Origin: Kitasatospora mediocidica KCTC 9733
GTDB lineage: Bacteria > Actinomycetota > Actinomycetes > Streptomycetales > Streptomycetaceae
DNA: 64,000 bases
NCBI RefSeq assembly: GCF_000744225.1
Contig: NZ_JQLN01000003.1
Span: 124,001-188,000 of the forward strand
Direction of reading: 5' to 3'
In this document: one piece after another, positions 53,568 through 63,333 of the stretch
How the letters are laid out: each line of letters begins with the position of its first letter
Numbering within the stretch: position 1 is the stretch's first letter
The notes under the pieces: model-generated
What the model was told of the DNA's origin: nothing
The model's input: the letters and a program-made list of their open reading frames with translations, nothing else
Databases searched by the model: none
Made by a program: the position numbers and the translations under genes

Positions 53568-54818
53568 CTACTCGCTCGGCGGGGCCGCCGCGGCGGTCTC
53601 GAAGGCCGTGGCCAGCACGGGGGCGACCAGCTCGACCTGCCAGCGGCGCGCACCGAGGGTGCGCAGCGCCCCGGCGATGGTGGCGGCGGTGGCCTGCGCC
53701 GGCGGCTCCCAGGAGACCCGGCGCACCAGCTCCGGCGTGATCAGGTTCTCGGCCGGCAGGTGGTGCTGCTCGGCCAGTTCGGTCACCGCGGCGCGGGCCG
53801 CGGAGAGCCGGGCGGCGGCCACCGGGTCCTTCTCGGCCCAGGCGCGCGGCGGCGGCGGGCCCTCGTGCGGCGCGGTGGCGGGCGGCAGCTGTGCCTCGGG
53901 GATCGCCCGGGCGCGCTCCAGCGCGGCCATCCACTGCTCCAACTGGCGGCGGTGGACCCGCGGGCCGAAGCCCTGCACGGCCTGCAGGGCCGGCACGTTC
54001 AGCGGCATCGCGAGGGCCGCGCTGACGATCGCGGCGTCCGAGAGAACTCGGCCCGGCGAGACGTCCCGCTCCTGGGCGATCTTGTCGCGGGCCTGCCAGA
54101 GCTCGCGGACCGCCGCCAGCTGGCGGCGCCGGCGCACCTTGTGCAGTCCGGAGGTGCGTCGCCAGGGGTCGACCCTGGGGGTCGCCCGCGGCGCGGCCGC
54201 GATCGCGGCGAACTCCTCGAGTGCCCAGCCGAGCTTGCCCTGGCCGTCCAGCTCCTGTTCGAGTGCGTCCCGCAGCTCGACCAGCACCTCGACGTCCAGA
54301 GCGGCGTAGCGCAGCCAGGGCTCGGGCAGCGGGCGGGTGGACCAGTCCACCGCCGAGTGCTCCTTGGCCAGCGTGTAGCCGAGCACGCTCTCGGTCATCG
54401 GGCCCAGGCCCACGCGGGGGAATCCGGCGATCCGTCCGGCGAGTTCGGTGTCGAAGAGCTGACGCGGCCTCATCCCGACCTCGGCCAGGCAGGGCAGGTC
54501 CTGGGTGGCGGCGTGCACCACCCATTCGGCGTCGGCCAGCGCCTCGCCGAGCGCGCTGAGGTCGGTACAGGCCGCCGGGTCGATCAGCGCGGTGCCGGCA
54601 CCGGCTCGGCGGAGCTGGATGAGGTAGGCGCGCTGGCCGTAGCGGTAGCCGGAGGCCCGCTCGGCGTCGACGGCCACTGGTCCGGTGCCTGCCGCGAAGG
54701 CCGCGACGACGGCGGCCAGCGCCGTTTCGTCCGCGACGACGGGAGGGAGGCCGTCCCGGGGTTCGAGGAGCGGGACCGGCTGTGTCTCTACGGCGATGGC
54801 ATCGATGGCTTCGGTCAC
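53568..54818 (-). CDS. RNase D-like 3'-5' exonuclease with HRDC domain
   Basis: A 416-residue DEDD-type nuclease for RNA 3'-end processing. Acidic residues: VAVDAERASGYRYG (Asp-x-Glu), WVVHAATQDLPCL (Asp) and YAALDVEVLVEL (Tyr/Asp, the DEDDy form). One or two HRDC domains follow (KVRRRRQLAAVRELWQARDKIAQERD and WAEKDPVAAARLSAARAAV). GTG start. It is transcribed away from the response regulator gene, as in streptomycetes. Confidence 0.9.
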   Translation of the reverse strand: MTEAIDAIAVETQPVPLLEPRDGLPPVVADETALAAVVAAFAAGTGPVAVDAERASGYRYGQRAYLIQLRRAGAGTALIDPAACTDLSALGEALADAEWVVHAATQDLPCLAEVGMRPRQLFDTELAGRIAGFPRVGLGPMTESVLGYTLAKEHSAVDWSTRPLPEPWLRYAALDVEVLVELRDALEQELDGQGKLGWALEEFAAIAAAPRATPRVDPWRRTSGLHKVRRRRQLAAVRELWQARDKIAQERDVSPGRVLSDAAIVSAALAMPLNVPALQAVQGFGPRVHRRQLEQWMAALERARAIPEAQLPPATAPHEGPPPPRAWAEKDPVAAARLSAARAAVTELAEQHHLPAENLITPELVRRVSWEPPAQATAATIAGALRTLGARRWQVELVAPVLATAFETAAAAPPSE

Positions 54819-54887
54819 TCACCAAGGGTACGACGACCCTCGTGGGCGGGAGCCTGATCGTCAGTCGTCGACCTGCCGGAATGCCAA

Positions 54888-54922
54888 CGGCGGTCCGGAG
54901 GAAACGTTCCTCCGGACCGCCG
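54888..54922 (-). terminator. Terminator of the response regulator gene
   Basis: Perfect 16-bp stem (54888-54903 with 54907-54922), ACG loop, 9 bases after the stop codon. Confidence 0.82.
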
Positions 54923-54931
54923 CGCGGCCGC

Positions 54932-55639
54932 TCAGTGGATGATGCCGGTCCGCAGGGCGACGGCGACCATGCCGGCCCGGTCGCCGGTGCCCAGCTTGCG
55001 GGCGATCCGGGCCAGGTGGCTCTTGACGGTCAGGGCGGAGAGCCCCATCGCCACGCCGATCGCCTTGTTCGACTGGCCCTCCGCCACCAGCCGAAGGACC
55101 TCGACCTCGCGGCCGGACAGCTCGCGGTAGGTGGTCGGCTGCGTGCCGGGGGCGCCGGGCGCCCCGGGGGCGCCGCTGTGGCCGGGCGTGCCGGGCATCC
55201 CCGGACGGCGCATCCGGCCGGCCAGCCCGCCCGCGCCGATCGGCAGGCCCGGGCGGCCGGGCATCGCGACGTTGGTGCGGGTGCCGGTCACCACGTAGCC
55301 CTTGACGCCGCCGGCCAGCGCACTGCGCACCGCGCCGATGTCGTCGGCGGCCGAGAGGGCCAGTCCGTTGGGCCAGCCCGCCGCCCGGGTCTCGGCCAGG
55401 ATGGTGAGGCCGGAGCCGTCCGGGAGGTGGACGTCGGCCACGCAGATGTCGCGTGGCGTGCTGACCCGAGGCCGCGCCTCGGCGATCGAGGACACCTCGA
55501 TGACGTCGCGTACGCCGAGCGCCCACAGGTGCCGCGTGACGGTGTTGCGGACCCGGGGGTCAGCGATCACCACCATCGCGGTGGGCTTCGTCGGGCGGTA
55601 GGCAACCACGTTCGCGGGGTGGTCGAGAAGGACCGACAC
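54932..55639 (-). CDS. Orphan response regulator with LuxR/FixJ-type HTH
   Basis: A 235-residue regulator. The receiver-like domain (about 20-125) keeps the phospho-acceptor Asp in CVADVHLPDGSG, the Ser in LALSAADD and the Lys in GVKGYVV, but has a single acidic residue in the first strand (VVIADPRV). A Gly/Pro/Arg linker with GAPGAPGAPG repeats separates it from the HTH (LSGREVEVLRLVAEGQSNKAIGVAM ... TVKSHLARIARKLGTGDRAGM). No histidine kinase gene is adjacent. GTG at 55639 is chosen because AGGAGG lies four bases upstream; an ATG at 55702 is less likely. Confidence 0.88.
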   Translation of the reverse strand: MSVLLDHPANVVAYRPTKPTAMVVIADPRVRNTVTRHLWALGVRDVIEVSSIAEARPRVSTPRDICVADVHLPDGSGLTILAETRAAGWPNGLALSAADDIGAVRSALAGGVKGYVVTGTRTNVAMPGRPGLPIGAGGLAGRMRRPGMPGTPGHSGAPGAPGAPGTQPTTYRELSGREVEVLRLVAEGQSNKAIGVAMGLSALTVKSHLARIARKLGTGDRAGMVAVALRTGIIH

Positions 55640-55952
55640 CAGGCCTCCTGTGGGGAGTGGCGGACGGAACCCCGAGGGGGAAGGAATCGGAGTGTTCCGC
55701 ATATGGAAAGGGTCACAGACTGCTTCGGCATCATCCGCGCCCGGCTTTAGCGAAAGATCACTATCTAGTGAGTCACAATACGGACAAATCGAGCAGGCGA
55801 CTGATGCGACATGCCTGTGACTCGCGCAGAAGTCGGTCGCGAAAAGTCATAAACGGTCATGCCGGGGCGTCGAGTTGACGCATGGTGATGCCCCGCGTGC
55901 GTGCGGTGGCAGGGCCGGACCGCGTCGGCGGGGTGCGAGGGGGCGTCAGCCT
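55640..55952. other. Intergenic region upstream of the response regulator
   Basis: 313 bases without a gene and AT-richer than average. TCACTATCTAGTGA (55758-55771) is an inverted repeat near the expected promoter of the minus-strand regulator. A short tract around 55800-55860 also holds the 3' flank of the DUF3000 gene. Confidence 0.55.
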
Positions 55953-56603
55953 TCAGTGTGAGCGCGGCCGACGGCGGGCGGGCATCGGGACCACTCCGCC
56001 GAGTGACGGCGCGTCAGGGAGCGACAGGGGCGCGGGCATGGACGGCGGGAGCCCGCCGCAGATGCAGAGCAGGTCCGCCCAGGCGGCCAGGTGCCGCTCG
56101 AAACGGCCGTCCGAGGGCGTCCAGGAGGCGCGGACCTCGATCTCGGTGGAGGAGGCCCGGTCGGCCAGTCCGCCGAAGTACTGCGAGGAGCTGCGCGACA
56201 CGGTGCCGCTCGGCTCGCCCGCGATCGCGCCGTGGGTCTGCAACGAGTCGGTCAGCCAGGCCCAGCCGACCTCGGAGAGCATCGGGTCGTCCGCGATCTC
56301 GTGCTCCAGCTCGGCGCGGGTCATCGTGACGATCCGGAACTCGCCGTTCCAGGCCTCCTGCCCGGCCGGGTCGTACAGCAGCACGAGCCGGCCGTCGGCC
56401 ACCTCCTCGCCGTCCACCTCGACCGTGGCGGTCACCGCCCAGCTGTACGGCGCCAGCCGCCGCGGTGCGGGGGTAGGGGAGAGCTGTACCTCGGGGCGCA
56501 ACCGGGTCCCCGCAAGCGCCTCTACCGCGCTGCGGAACTCGATCGGCGCCGACTCCTTGCTCGTCCCGCCACTCTGTGCGGGGTTCCCGCCGACCGCTGC
56601 CAT
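55953..56603 (-). CDS. DUF3000 domain-containing protein
   Basis: A 216-residue cytoplasmic protein. Conserved text includes SAVEALAGTRLRPEVQLSP, APRRLAPYSWAVTATV, GRLVLLYDP and EVGWAWLTDSL, the DUF3000 family, which is actinobacterial and of unknown function. Divergent from hemE, as in S. coelicolor from memory. Start ATG at 56603 with only a weak AGG upstream. Confidence 0.87.
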   Translation of the reverse strand: MAAVGGNPAQSGGTSKESAPIEFRSAVEALAGTRLRPEVQLSPTPAPRRLAPYSWAVTATVEVDGEEVADGRLVLLYDPAGQEAWNGEFRIVTMTRAELEHEIADDPMLSEVGWAWLTDSLQTHGAIAGEPSGTVSRSSSQYFGGLADRASSTEIEVRASWTPSDGRFERHLAAWADLLCICGGLPPSMPAPLSLPDAPSLGGVVPMPARRRPRSH

Positions 56604-56806
56604 GACCTGAAGACTAGGCGGCGGGCGGCCGCTATGCGCGGAACTGCCGCCCGCGTCGCGCTGTGTCTTGGGCACTCTCCCCGGTGGCCCGGTGTCACTG
56701 TCCCGTTCTGTGCCGTTACGCCCGGCCCGTCCGGCCCGGCCGGCCTTGGAGGAACCGACGAGCGGCCCCGGCGGGTCGGGTAGGAGTTGCGTGGGAGGAT
56801 GGCCGG

Positions 56807-57895
56807 GTGAGTGAGACAACCGCAGCCCAGACCGGTCAGCAGGCTCCCGCGCGCCGCGGCGCCGCGTACGACTCCGCCTTCCTGCGCGCCTGCCGGCGCG
56901 AACCGGTGCCGCACACGCCCGTGTGGTTCATGCGTCAGGCGGGCCGCTCGCTGCCCGAATACCTGAAGATCCGCGAGGGCATCCCGATGCTCGAGTCGTG
57001 CATGCGGCCCGAGCTGGTCAAGGAGATCACCCTGCAGCCGGTGCGCCGGCACAAGGTGGACGCCGCGATCTTCTTCAGCGACATCGTGGTGCCGCTGAAG
57101 GCCGTCGGCATCGACGTCGACATCAAGCCGGGCATCGGCCCGGTGATCGCCGACCCGATCCGCACCCGCGCCGACCTCCAGCGGCTGCGCCCGCTGGAGC
57201 CCGACGACGTCTCGTACGTCACCGAGGCCGTCGGCCTGCTGGTGGACGAGCTCGGCAGCACTCCGCTGATCGGCTTCGCCGGCGCGCCCTACACGCTGGC
57301 CAGCTACCTGGTCGAGGGCGGTCCGTCCAAGAACCACGAGCGCACCAAGGCCATGATGTACGGCGAGCCCGAGCTCTGGGCCGAGCTGGTCGACCGGCTC
57401 GCGGTGATCACCGCCGGGTTCCTCAAGGTGCAGATCGAGGCCGGCGTCTCGGCCGTCCAGCTCTTCGACTCCTGGGTCGGCTCGCTGGCGCCCGACGACT
57501 ACCGCCGCTCGGTGATGCCCGCCAGCACGAAGGTCTTCGACGCGGTCGCCTCCTACGGCGTGCCGCGGATCCACTTCGGTGTCGGCACCGGCGAGTTGCT
57601 GGGCCTGATGGGCCAGGCCGGCGCCGACGTGGTCGGCGTCGACTGGCGGGTGCCGCTGCACGAGGCCGCCCGCCGGGTCGGCCCGGGCAAGGCGCTGCAG
57701 GGCAACCTGGACCCCGCGGTGCTCTTCGCGCCGACCTCGGTGATCGAGACCAAGGCCCGCGAGGTGCTGCACTCCGCCTGCGCGATCGGCGAGAGCGGCC
57801 ACATCTTCAACCTCGGCCACGGCGTGCTGCCCAGCATGGACCCGGACGCCCTGAGCCGGCTGGTCGCCTTCGTCCACGAGACCAGCCAGCGCTGA
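56807..57895 (+). CDS. hemE: Uroporphyrinogen decarboxylase
   Basis: A 362-residue enzyme that decarboxylates uroporphyrinogen III to coproporphyrinogen III. Motifs: [50 protein letters not shown] and [12 protein letters not shown] start with GGGAGGA upstream. First gene of a haem cluster with hemY and hemQ. Confidence 0.95.
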   Translation: MSETTAAQTGQQAPARRGAAYDSAFLRACRREPVPHTPVWFMRQAGRSLPEYLKIREGIPMLESCMRPELVKEITLQPVRRHKVDAAIFFSDIVVPLKAVGIDVDIKPGIGPVIADPIRTRADLQRLRPLEPDDVSYVTEAVGLLVDELGSTPLIGFAGAPYTLASYLVEGGPSKNHERTKAMMYGEPELWAELVDRLAVITAGFLKVQIEAGVSAVQLFDSWVGSLAPDDYRRSVMPASTKVFDAVASYGVPRIHFGVGTGELLGLMGQAGADVVGVDWRVPLHEAARRVGPGKALQGNLDPAVLFAPTSVIETKAREVLHSACAIGESGHIFNLGHGVLPSMDPDALSRLVAFVHETSQR

Positions 57896-57910
57896 TAATT
57901 CGATCGCCGT

Positions 57911-57938
57911 CCCCCGAGCGCCTGTCGATACTCGGGGG
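57911..57938 (+). promoter_or_regulatory. Hairpin touching the methyltransferase start codon
   Basis: 8-bp perfect stem, CCCCCGAG (57911-57918) with CTCGGGGG (57931-57938). The ATG follows directly. Any ribosome binding site would lie inside the stem. It could be the hemE terminator, a translation control element, or both. Confidence 0.6.
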
Positions 57939-58649
57939 ATGAGTCGTTTCTCGGATTTCGACACCCGCGGCTACCGGACGGTCGACGTCCGCACGGGCTA
58001 CGGCGCCTGGGCCGCCGGCTACGAGGACACCGTGCCGGACGTGATGGACCTCGCGCTGCTGGACGAACTCGCCGTCCCCGACTGGCCGTCGGTGCGCCGG
58101 GCGGCCGACCTGGGGTGCGGCACCGGGCGCACCGGGGTGTGGCTGCGGGGCGTCGGCGTCGAGGCGGCCGACGGGGTGGACCTGACGCCGCAGATGCTCG
58201 CGCGGGCTCGGGCGAAGGGCGTCCACGACCGGCTGGTGGAGGCGGACGTCGCCGCCACCGGGCTGCCGGGCGGCGCTTACGGGCTGGTGATCTGCTCGCT
58301 GATCGACGAGCACCTGGCCGACCTGCGGCCGCTCTACCGGGAGGCCGCGCGGCTGGCGGAGCCCGGGGCGCTGTTCGTCCTGGTGGTCTTCCACCCGCAC
58401 TTCATCATGATGAGCGGGATGCCCACGCACTTCACCGCCGCCGACGGGGAGCCGGTCGCCATCACCACGCACGTGCACCAGCTGAGCGACCACGTGGCGG
58501 CCGGGCTCGGCGCCGGGTGGCAGCTCGCGGAGCTGCGCGAGGGCCTTGTGGACGACCGCTGGGTCGCGGTGAAGCCCAAGTGGGAGCGCTACCGCGGGCA
58601 CCCGGTGTCGGCGGCGCTGGTCTGGCGCAAGGGCGTCGACGCCTCCTGA
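57939..58649 (+). CDS. Class I SAM-dependent methyltransferase
   Basis: A 236-residue methyltransferase. SAM motif [15 protein letters not shown], then [12 protein letters not shown] and [19 protein letters not shown]. Similar to ubiquinone/biotin-type methyltransferases; substrate unknown. It sits between hemE and hemY in the same direction, but the link with haem is only positional. Confidence 0.85.
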   Translation: MSRFSDFDTRGYRTVDVRTGYGAWAAGYEDTVPDVMDLALLDELAVPDWPSVRRAADLGCGTGRTGVWLRGVGVEAADGVDLTPQMLARARAKGVHDRLVEADVAATGLPGGAYGLVICSLIDEHLADLRPLYREAARLAEPGALFVLVVFHPHFIMMSGMPTHFTAADGEPVAITTHVHQLSDHVAAGLGAGWQLAELREGLVDDRWVAVKPKWERYRGHPVSAALVWRKGVDAS

Positions 58650-58687
58650 GGTCCGCCGGGCCGGGGTGTTCTGCGAGACTGCGAACC

Positions 58688-60133
58688 ATGTCAGAACCAC
58701 TACCGCAGGTCGTCGTGATCGGCGGCGGCATCGCCGGCCTGGCCGCTGCCGCCCTCCTCAGCGGGGCGGCCGGCGGGCCGCCGCGCGCCGCCGTGACGCT
58801 GCTGGAGGCGGGGGACCGCTTCGGCGGCAAGCTGCTGGTCGGCGAGGTCGGCGGGGTCCAGGTGGACCTCGGCGCCGAGGCGATGCTGGCGCGCCGGCCC
58901 GAGGCCGTCGAGCTCGCGCGGGAGGTCGGCCTGGCCGACTTCCTGGAGCCGCCGACCACCGCCAAGGCCGCCGTCTGGAGTCGCGACGCCCTCCGTCCGC
59001 TGCCCGCAGGACAGTTGATGGGTGTCCCCGGCGACCTGGAAGCACTCGCCGCCTCCGGGGTGATCTCGGCCGAGGGGCTGCGCCGGGCCGCCCGCGAGGA
59101 GAGCGTCGAGGTCGGCGAGGACATCGCGATCGGCCGCTACATCGAGGCCCGGCTCGGCCGCGAGGTGCTCGACCGGCTGGTCGAGCCGTTGCTCGGCGGC
59201 GTCTACGCCGGGCACGCGGACGAGATCTCGCTGCGCGCCGCCGTCCCGCAGTTGCTGCCGATCGCGCAGGGCGGCGGCTCGCTGGTCGCCGGGGTGCACG
59301 AGCTGGTCTCCCGGGGGACCACGAGCGGGAGCGCGGGCGCCATGCCCGCGCCGGTCTTCCAGGGCCTGCGCGGGGGCGTGGGGACCCTGCCGCCCGCGCT
59401 CGTGGCCGCCTGCCGAAGCGCCGGGGCGCAGCTGCACACGCGCGCCCCCGTCCACCGGCTGCACCGCACCCCCGAGGGCTGGCAGGTCGGCACCGGGGAC
59501 CGGACGATCAGCGCCGACGCGGTGCTGCTGGCCGTCCCCGCCCCGGTCGCGGCCCGGCTGCTCGGCGACGCCGCGCCCGGCGCCGCCGCCGAACTGGCCG
59601 CCGTCGAGTACGCGAGCATGGCTCTGGTCACGCTGGCCTTCCGCCGCGCCGACCTGGCCGAGCCGCCGAGCGGCAGCGGCTTCCTGGTTCCGCCGGTGGA
59701 CGGCCGGGCGGTCAAGGCCGCCACCTTCTCCTCCAACAAGTGGGGCTGGCTGGCGCGTTCCGCGCCCGACAGCTTCGTGCTGCGCACCTCGCTCGGCCGG
59801 CACCGCGAGGAGCAGGCCCTCCAGCTGCCGGACGAGGAGCTGGTCGCCCGCTCGCTGGCCGACCTGCGCGCGGCCGTCGGCCTGACGGCGGTGCCGTACG
59901 ACACCGCCGTCACCCGCTGGAACGGCGGACTGCCGCAGTACCCGGTGGGCCACCCGGCCCGGGTGGCCAGGATCCGGGCGCAGGCCGCCCGGGTCGGCGG
60001 CCTGGCCCTGGCCGGCGCCGCCTACGACGGTGTGGGCATCCCGGCCTGCATCGCGAGCGCCCGCCGCGCGGTCAACGAGTTGTTGACCCCGCCGGTCGGC
60101 GCGGCCCGCGCGGAAGGGACAATGTCGGCATGA
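58688..60133 (+). CDS. hemY: Coproporphyrinogen III oxidase (HemY/CgoX type)
   Basis: A 481-residue FAD enzyme that oxidises coproporphyrinogen III to coproporphyrin III in the coproporphyrin-dependent haem route of actinobacteria and firmicutes (older name hemG). Seen: dinucleotide motif [39 protein letters not shown], and C-terminal [22 protein letters not shown] at 58688. Its stop overlaps the hemQ start (ATGA). Confidence 0.93.
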   Translation: MSEPLPQVVVIGGGIAGLAAAALLSGAAGGPPRAAVTLLEAGDRFGGKLLVGEVGGVQVDLGAEAMLARRPEAVELAREVGLADFLEPPTTAKAAVWSRDALRPLPAGQLMGVPGDLEALAASGVISAEGLRRAAREESVEVGEDIAIGRYIEARLGREVLDRLVEPLLGGVYAGHADEISLRAAVPQLLPIAQGGGSLVAGVHELVSRGTTSGSAGAMPAPVFQGLRGGVGTLPPALVAACRSAGAQLHTRAPVHRLHRTPEGWQVGTGDRTISADAVLLAVPAPVAARLLGDAAPGAAAELAAVEYASMALVTLAFRRADLAEPPSGSGFLVPPVDGRAVKAATFSSNKWGWLARSAPDSFVLRTSLGRHREEQALQLPDEELVARSLADLRAAVGLTAVPYDTAVTRWNGGLPQYPVGHPARVARIRAQAARVGGLALAGAAYDGVGIPACIASARRAVNELLTPPVGAARAEGTMSA

Positions 60134-60840
60134 CCGATTCCGCTGAGCAGGCGACGAAGAAGAAGGCGCGGGACCTCAACGAGGTCATCCGCTACACCAT
60201 GTGGTCGGTGTTCAAGCTCAAGGACGCGCTGCCCGAGGACCGCAGCGGCCTGGCCGCCGAGGTCGACGAGCTGTTCGAGCAGCTGGCCGCCAAGGACGTC
60301 ACGGTGCGCGGCACCTACGACGTCTCCGGGCTGCGGGCCGACGCCGACCTCCTGATCTGGTGGCACGCCGAGAACTCCGACGACCTGCAGGAGGCGTACA
60401 ACCGCTTCCGCCGCACGGGCCTGGGTCGCCGGCTGGAGCCGGTCTGGTCGAACATGGCACTGCACCGCCCGGCCGAGTTCAACAAGTCGCACATCCCGGC
60501 CTTCCTGGCCGACGAGACCCCGCGCGACTACGTCTGCGTGTACCCGTTCGTGCGCAGCTACGAGTGGTACCTGCTGGAGGACGCCGAGCGTCGCCGGCTG
60601 CTCTCCGAGCACGGCCAGCTGGCCCGCGGCTACCCCGACGTCCGCGCCAACACCGTCGCCTCGTTCGCGCTGGGCGACTACGAGTGGCTGCTGGCCTTCG
60701 AGGCGAACGACCTCTACCGGATCGTCGACCTGATGCGCGACCTGCGTGCCTCCGAGACCCGGCTGCACGTCCGCGAGGAGGTGCCGTTCTTCACCGGGCG
60801 CCGCAAGCCGGTCGCGGAGCTGCTGAACGGCCTGGTCTGA
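60130..60840 (+). CDS. hemQ: Coproheme decarboxylase
   Basis: A 236-residue chlorite dismutase-like protein (HemQ/ChdC) that makes haem b from coproheme. Motifs: [46 protein letters not shown] and [18 protein letters not shown]. Start overlaps the hemY stop by four bases, so translation is coupled. The hemE/hemY/hemQ set without hemN-type genes supports the coproporphyrin route. Confidence 0.94.
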   Translation: MTDSAEQATKKKARDLNEVIRYTMWSVFKLKDALPEDRSGLAAEVDELFEQLAAKDVTVRGTYDVSGLRADADLLIWWHAENSDDLQEAYNRFRRTGLGRRLEPVWSNMALHRPAEFNKSHIPAFLADETPRDYVCVYPFVRSYEWYLLEDAERRRLLSEHGQLARGYPDVRANTVASFALGDYEWLLAFEANDLYRIVDLMRDLRASETRLHVREEVPFFTGRRKPVAELLNGLV

Positions 60841-60853
60841 CCCGCCCCGCCCC

Positions 60854-60891
60854 GGCCGCTGCGGTGCGCGTTCGTCAGCGCCGCAGCGGCC
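60854..60891. terminator. Hairpin between convergent hemQ and the TIGR04222 gene
   Basis: 11-bp stem (60854-60864 with 60881-60891). The stop codon of the minus-strand gene lies just outside or within the loop side, so the terminator overlaps its 3' end. Confidence 0.6.
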
Positions 60892-61669
60892 GCAGCGCGG
60901 CCCGCAGCCGGGCGTCCGGGACGGCGGCCGGGCCGCCGATCGCCACGGCGGTGAGCAGTCGCTTCTCGTCCTGGGCCTGCTCGCCGGGGCCGTCGACGCG
61001 GCGCGGCAGCCGGATCGCCTCCAGCACCTCCTGCCCTGCCGGGGCTGCCCACCGGGTGTAGGGCTGCACGTCCACCCGGGCCATCAGCAGGGTTCCGGTG
61101 GTGAGCACCAGCGGCAGCGAGAACCAGGCCAGCGCGGCGGCGGTGGTGCCGCGCCCGCCGGGTGCCGTCAGCGACATCGCCGCGGCCATCAGTACCACCG
61201 CGAGCAGCAGCGCCTGCCGGACCTGCCGCAGCGCCCGCACGACGCTCTCGCGGATCGCCGCCGGGGTGGCCAGTCCGGCCAGCGCCAGTCGGTTGCCGAT
61301 CTCCAGTACGGTGCGGTGCCGGGCCAGGTCCTGTCGCAGCTGCGAGGTGAGGCACTGCCCGTCCGGCCCGATCTCACTGATCAGCGCGCGCTCCAGGCGG
61401 CTGCGGCCCTGCGGGTCCACCACGGTCGTCCAGCCGGTGTGCGCCAGGTGCAGCCGGCCGCGTCCGCTCATCAGCACCAGCGCCAGGTCCACCACCCGCT
61501 CCGGGCCACCGGCCAGGTAGGCGGTCTCGTACAGCCCTATGCCGACCGCTTCGGCGGGTTCCTCGTCCTCGGGGCCGGTGAGCGCGTCCGCCGCCGCGGC
61601 GGTGCGGATCAGGCGCAGACAGGAGACCACGGCGACGACGCAGGCCGGGACGAGAAAGACGAGCCACAT
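60875..61669 (-). CDS. TIGR04222 domain membrane protein
   Basis: A 264-residue protein: N-terminal TM (WLVFLVPACVVAVVSCLRLI), then the signature AYLAGGPERVVDLALVLM of the TIGR04222 family, a cytoplasmic helical part, and two more TM segments (LLLAVVLMAAAMSLTA and LAWFSLPLVLTTGTLLM). Function unknown. It precedes a SigE-family sigma factor gene on the same strand by position but is transcribed after it. Confidence 0.83.
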   Translation of the reverse strand: MWLVFLVPACVVAVVSCLRLIRTAAAADALTGPEDEEPAEAVGIGLYETAYLAGGPERVVDLALVLMSGRGRLHLAHTGWTTVVDPQGRSRLERALISEIGPDGQCLTSQLRQDLARHRTVLEIGNRLALAGLATPAAIRESVVRALRQVRQALLLAVVLMAAAMSLTAPGGRGTTAAALAWFSLPLVLTTGTLLMARVDVQPYTRWAAPAGQEVLEAIRLPRRVDGPGEQAQDEKRLLTAVAIGGPAAVPDARLRAALRPLRR

Positions 61670-61761
61670 GGGCTTGTTCTAAACCGCCCGGCTCCGCACG
61701 TCGCGCAAACCGGTGCCGCGATACCGAATCGTGACCGCAGTGCGGCCCGTCCGGGTCCGTC

Positions 61762-62259
61762 TCACGAGAACAGCACCTCGCGGTCCTCGCCGAGGTGGCT
61801 GCGCAGGACGGCCAGCGCGCGCATGCTCTGGGTCTTCACGATGGACGTGCTGACGCCGAGGATCTCGGCGGTGACCTCCACGCTGTGGTCCTCCCAGTGG
61901 CGCAGCAGCAGGATCGCCCGGTCCCGGCGCGGGAGCTGGGCGAGGGCGTCCAGCAGGGTGAGCCGCACGGCGGTGGCGTCCGGGGTGTCCGGCTGTTCGG
62001 GGAGCTTGTCGGTGGCCACCTCGCCGCTGCTGCGCAGCCGCCGGTGGTCGAGCAGGCTGTTCAGCAGCACCTTGCGGGCGTACAGGAACGGGTCGGTGTC
62101 CCGCCGGGTTATCCGGGGCCACGCGACGTACATCTTGGTGAGGGTGGTCTGCGTGAGGTCCTGGGCCAGATGCCAGTCCCGGCACATCAGGTAGGCGATC
62201 TGCCGCAGACGGGTCGCACCGCCTTCGGCGAAGGCGGTGAACTCTGCTTCTTTGCGCAC
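61762..62259 (-). CDS. SigE-family ECF RNA polymerase sigma factor
   Basis: A 165-residue group 4 sigma factor with region 2 (LRQIAYLMCRDWHLAQDLTQTTLTKMY) and region 4 (QLPRRDRAILLLRHWEDHSVEVTAEILGVSTSIVKTQSMRAL). Length and motifs fit the SigE-70 actinobacterial subgroup. GTG start. The upstream gene encodes a single-TM membrane protein that could be its regulator. Confidence 0.9.
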   Translation of the reverse strand: MRKEAEFTAFAEGGATRLRQIAYLMCRDWHLAQDLTQTTLTKMYVAWPRITRRDTDPFLYARKVLLNSLLDHRRLRSSGEVATDKLPEQPDTPDATAVRLTLLDALAQLPRRDRAILLLRHWEDHSVEVTAEILGVSTSIVKTQSMRALAVLRSHLGEDREVLFS

Positions 62260-62344
62260 CGGTGGATGCCCTTCTGGCTGTGTCGCGGGGAGTGCGGACG
62301 GGCGTCGCGGCCCCGGCGGTGCGGGGCCGCGACGGTTGGACGGA

Positions 62345-63142
62345 TCAGCCGAAGGTCGGCAGGGACGGGTACTGGGCGGCCGCGGCCGCGCCCTCGGAGG
62401 GCGTCATCGAGTCGTTGATCAGCGGGTTGGTCGCCAGCGCGACGGCCTGGGCGTCGGTGAGGACGACCGTGCCGGGGGCGTTGGACTTGCCGTCGAACGC
62501 GAGGCAGCTGCTCGACAGCACCTGGACGGCGGTGCCGTCCGGGCGGCGGACCGACACGCTGGTGTGCTCGATGCAGTTGTCCGCCAGGTGGTCGACCATC
62601 ACCTTCTGGCCTGCCGCGTCGGTGGAGCAGTCGGACTTCGGGCAGAACATGGGCTGGTCGGGCTTGCCGGTGAAGACCCGGACCATTCCGGTGCCCGCCG
62701 GGGTGGTCACCTCGATCTGGACCGAGGTGGTGGGGTTCTTGCCCTTGGAGTCGGGCTCCTGGGTGTTGGCGGCCAGGTGGCTGGTCGCGCCGGGCGGCAG
62801 CAGCGGCAGCACGGCGGCAAGCAGCGCGGCACCGGAGATCGGCACCTGCGCTTCGGCCGGCTTCGCCCCGGCGTTCGGCGCGGCGTTCGGCGTGGCCGAC
62901 GACGACGGGAGCGGAGCGGCCGCAGCGCTCACCGGGACGGTCGAGCCGCCGGCGGTGCTCAGCGGGCCGCCGAGCAGGACGGCGACACCCGCCATCGCCA
63001 CGGCCGAGCCGACCACGGCGCTGACCGCGCGCAGCCGCCGGGTGCGGCGGCCGCGGCTGGCAGCCGCACCGACGATGTCGCCCAGCGGGGGCGGCGCGAG
63101 TGCGGACAGCTCGTCACTCAGGTCTGAGCGGAAATCCTTCAT
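62345..63142 (-). CDS. Single-TM protein upstream of the sigma factor
   Basis: A 265-residue protein. A cytoplasmic N-terminus of about 45 residues (MKDFRSDLSDELSAL ... RGRRTRRLRA) leads to a TM (VSAVVGSAVAMAGVAVLLGG), a Ser/Ala/Pro linker, and an extracellular domain with three Cys-containing motifs (FCPKSDC, DNCIEH, SSSCLAF). Topology is like an anti-sigma factor, but no zinc HxxxCxxC motif is visible. A longer start at 63184 is possible. It lies 85 bases upstream of the sigma gene. Confidence 0.72.
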   Translation of the reverse strand: MKDFRSDLSDELSALAPPPLGDIVGAAASRGRRTRRLRAVSAVVGSAVAMAGVAVLLGGPLSTAGGSTVPVSAAAAPLPSSSATPNAAPNAGAKPAEAQVPISGAALLAAVLPLLPPGATSHLAANTQEPDSKGKNPTTSVQIEVTTPAGTGMVRVFTGKPDQPMFCPKSDCSTDAAGQKVMVDHLADNCIEHTSVSVRRPDGTAVQVLSSSCLAFDGKSNAPGTVVLTDAQAVALATNPLINDSMTPSEGAAAAAQYPSLPTFG

Positions 63143-63267
63143 CTCTGACTGGATCCTCTGTGTGTTGTGTCGCACGCCGGCCATGCGGACCCGCTCGGAC
63201 GCGGCTCTGTCCCCCTAGACGGGTCGGCCCCCGCATTCGGTAGCACGGCCGGCGAGATATTTTTCGT

Positions 63268-63333
63268 CCGGCACAGCACGACGCCCCCCGGTCGCCGCAG
63301 CGGCGGCCGGGGGGCGTCGTCGTGCTGTGCCGG
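63268..63333 (-). terminator. Terminator of msrB
   Basis: Long hairpin: CCGGCACAGCACGACG at the left pairs with CGTCGTGCTGTGCCGG at the right, with a 3-base bulge and a C/G-rich inner stem. It touches the msrB stop and is followed on the minus strand by GACGAAAAATAT. Confidence 0.75.
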
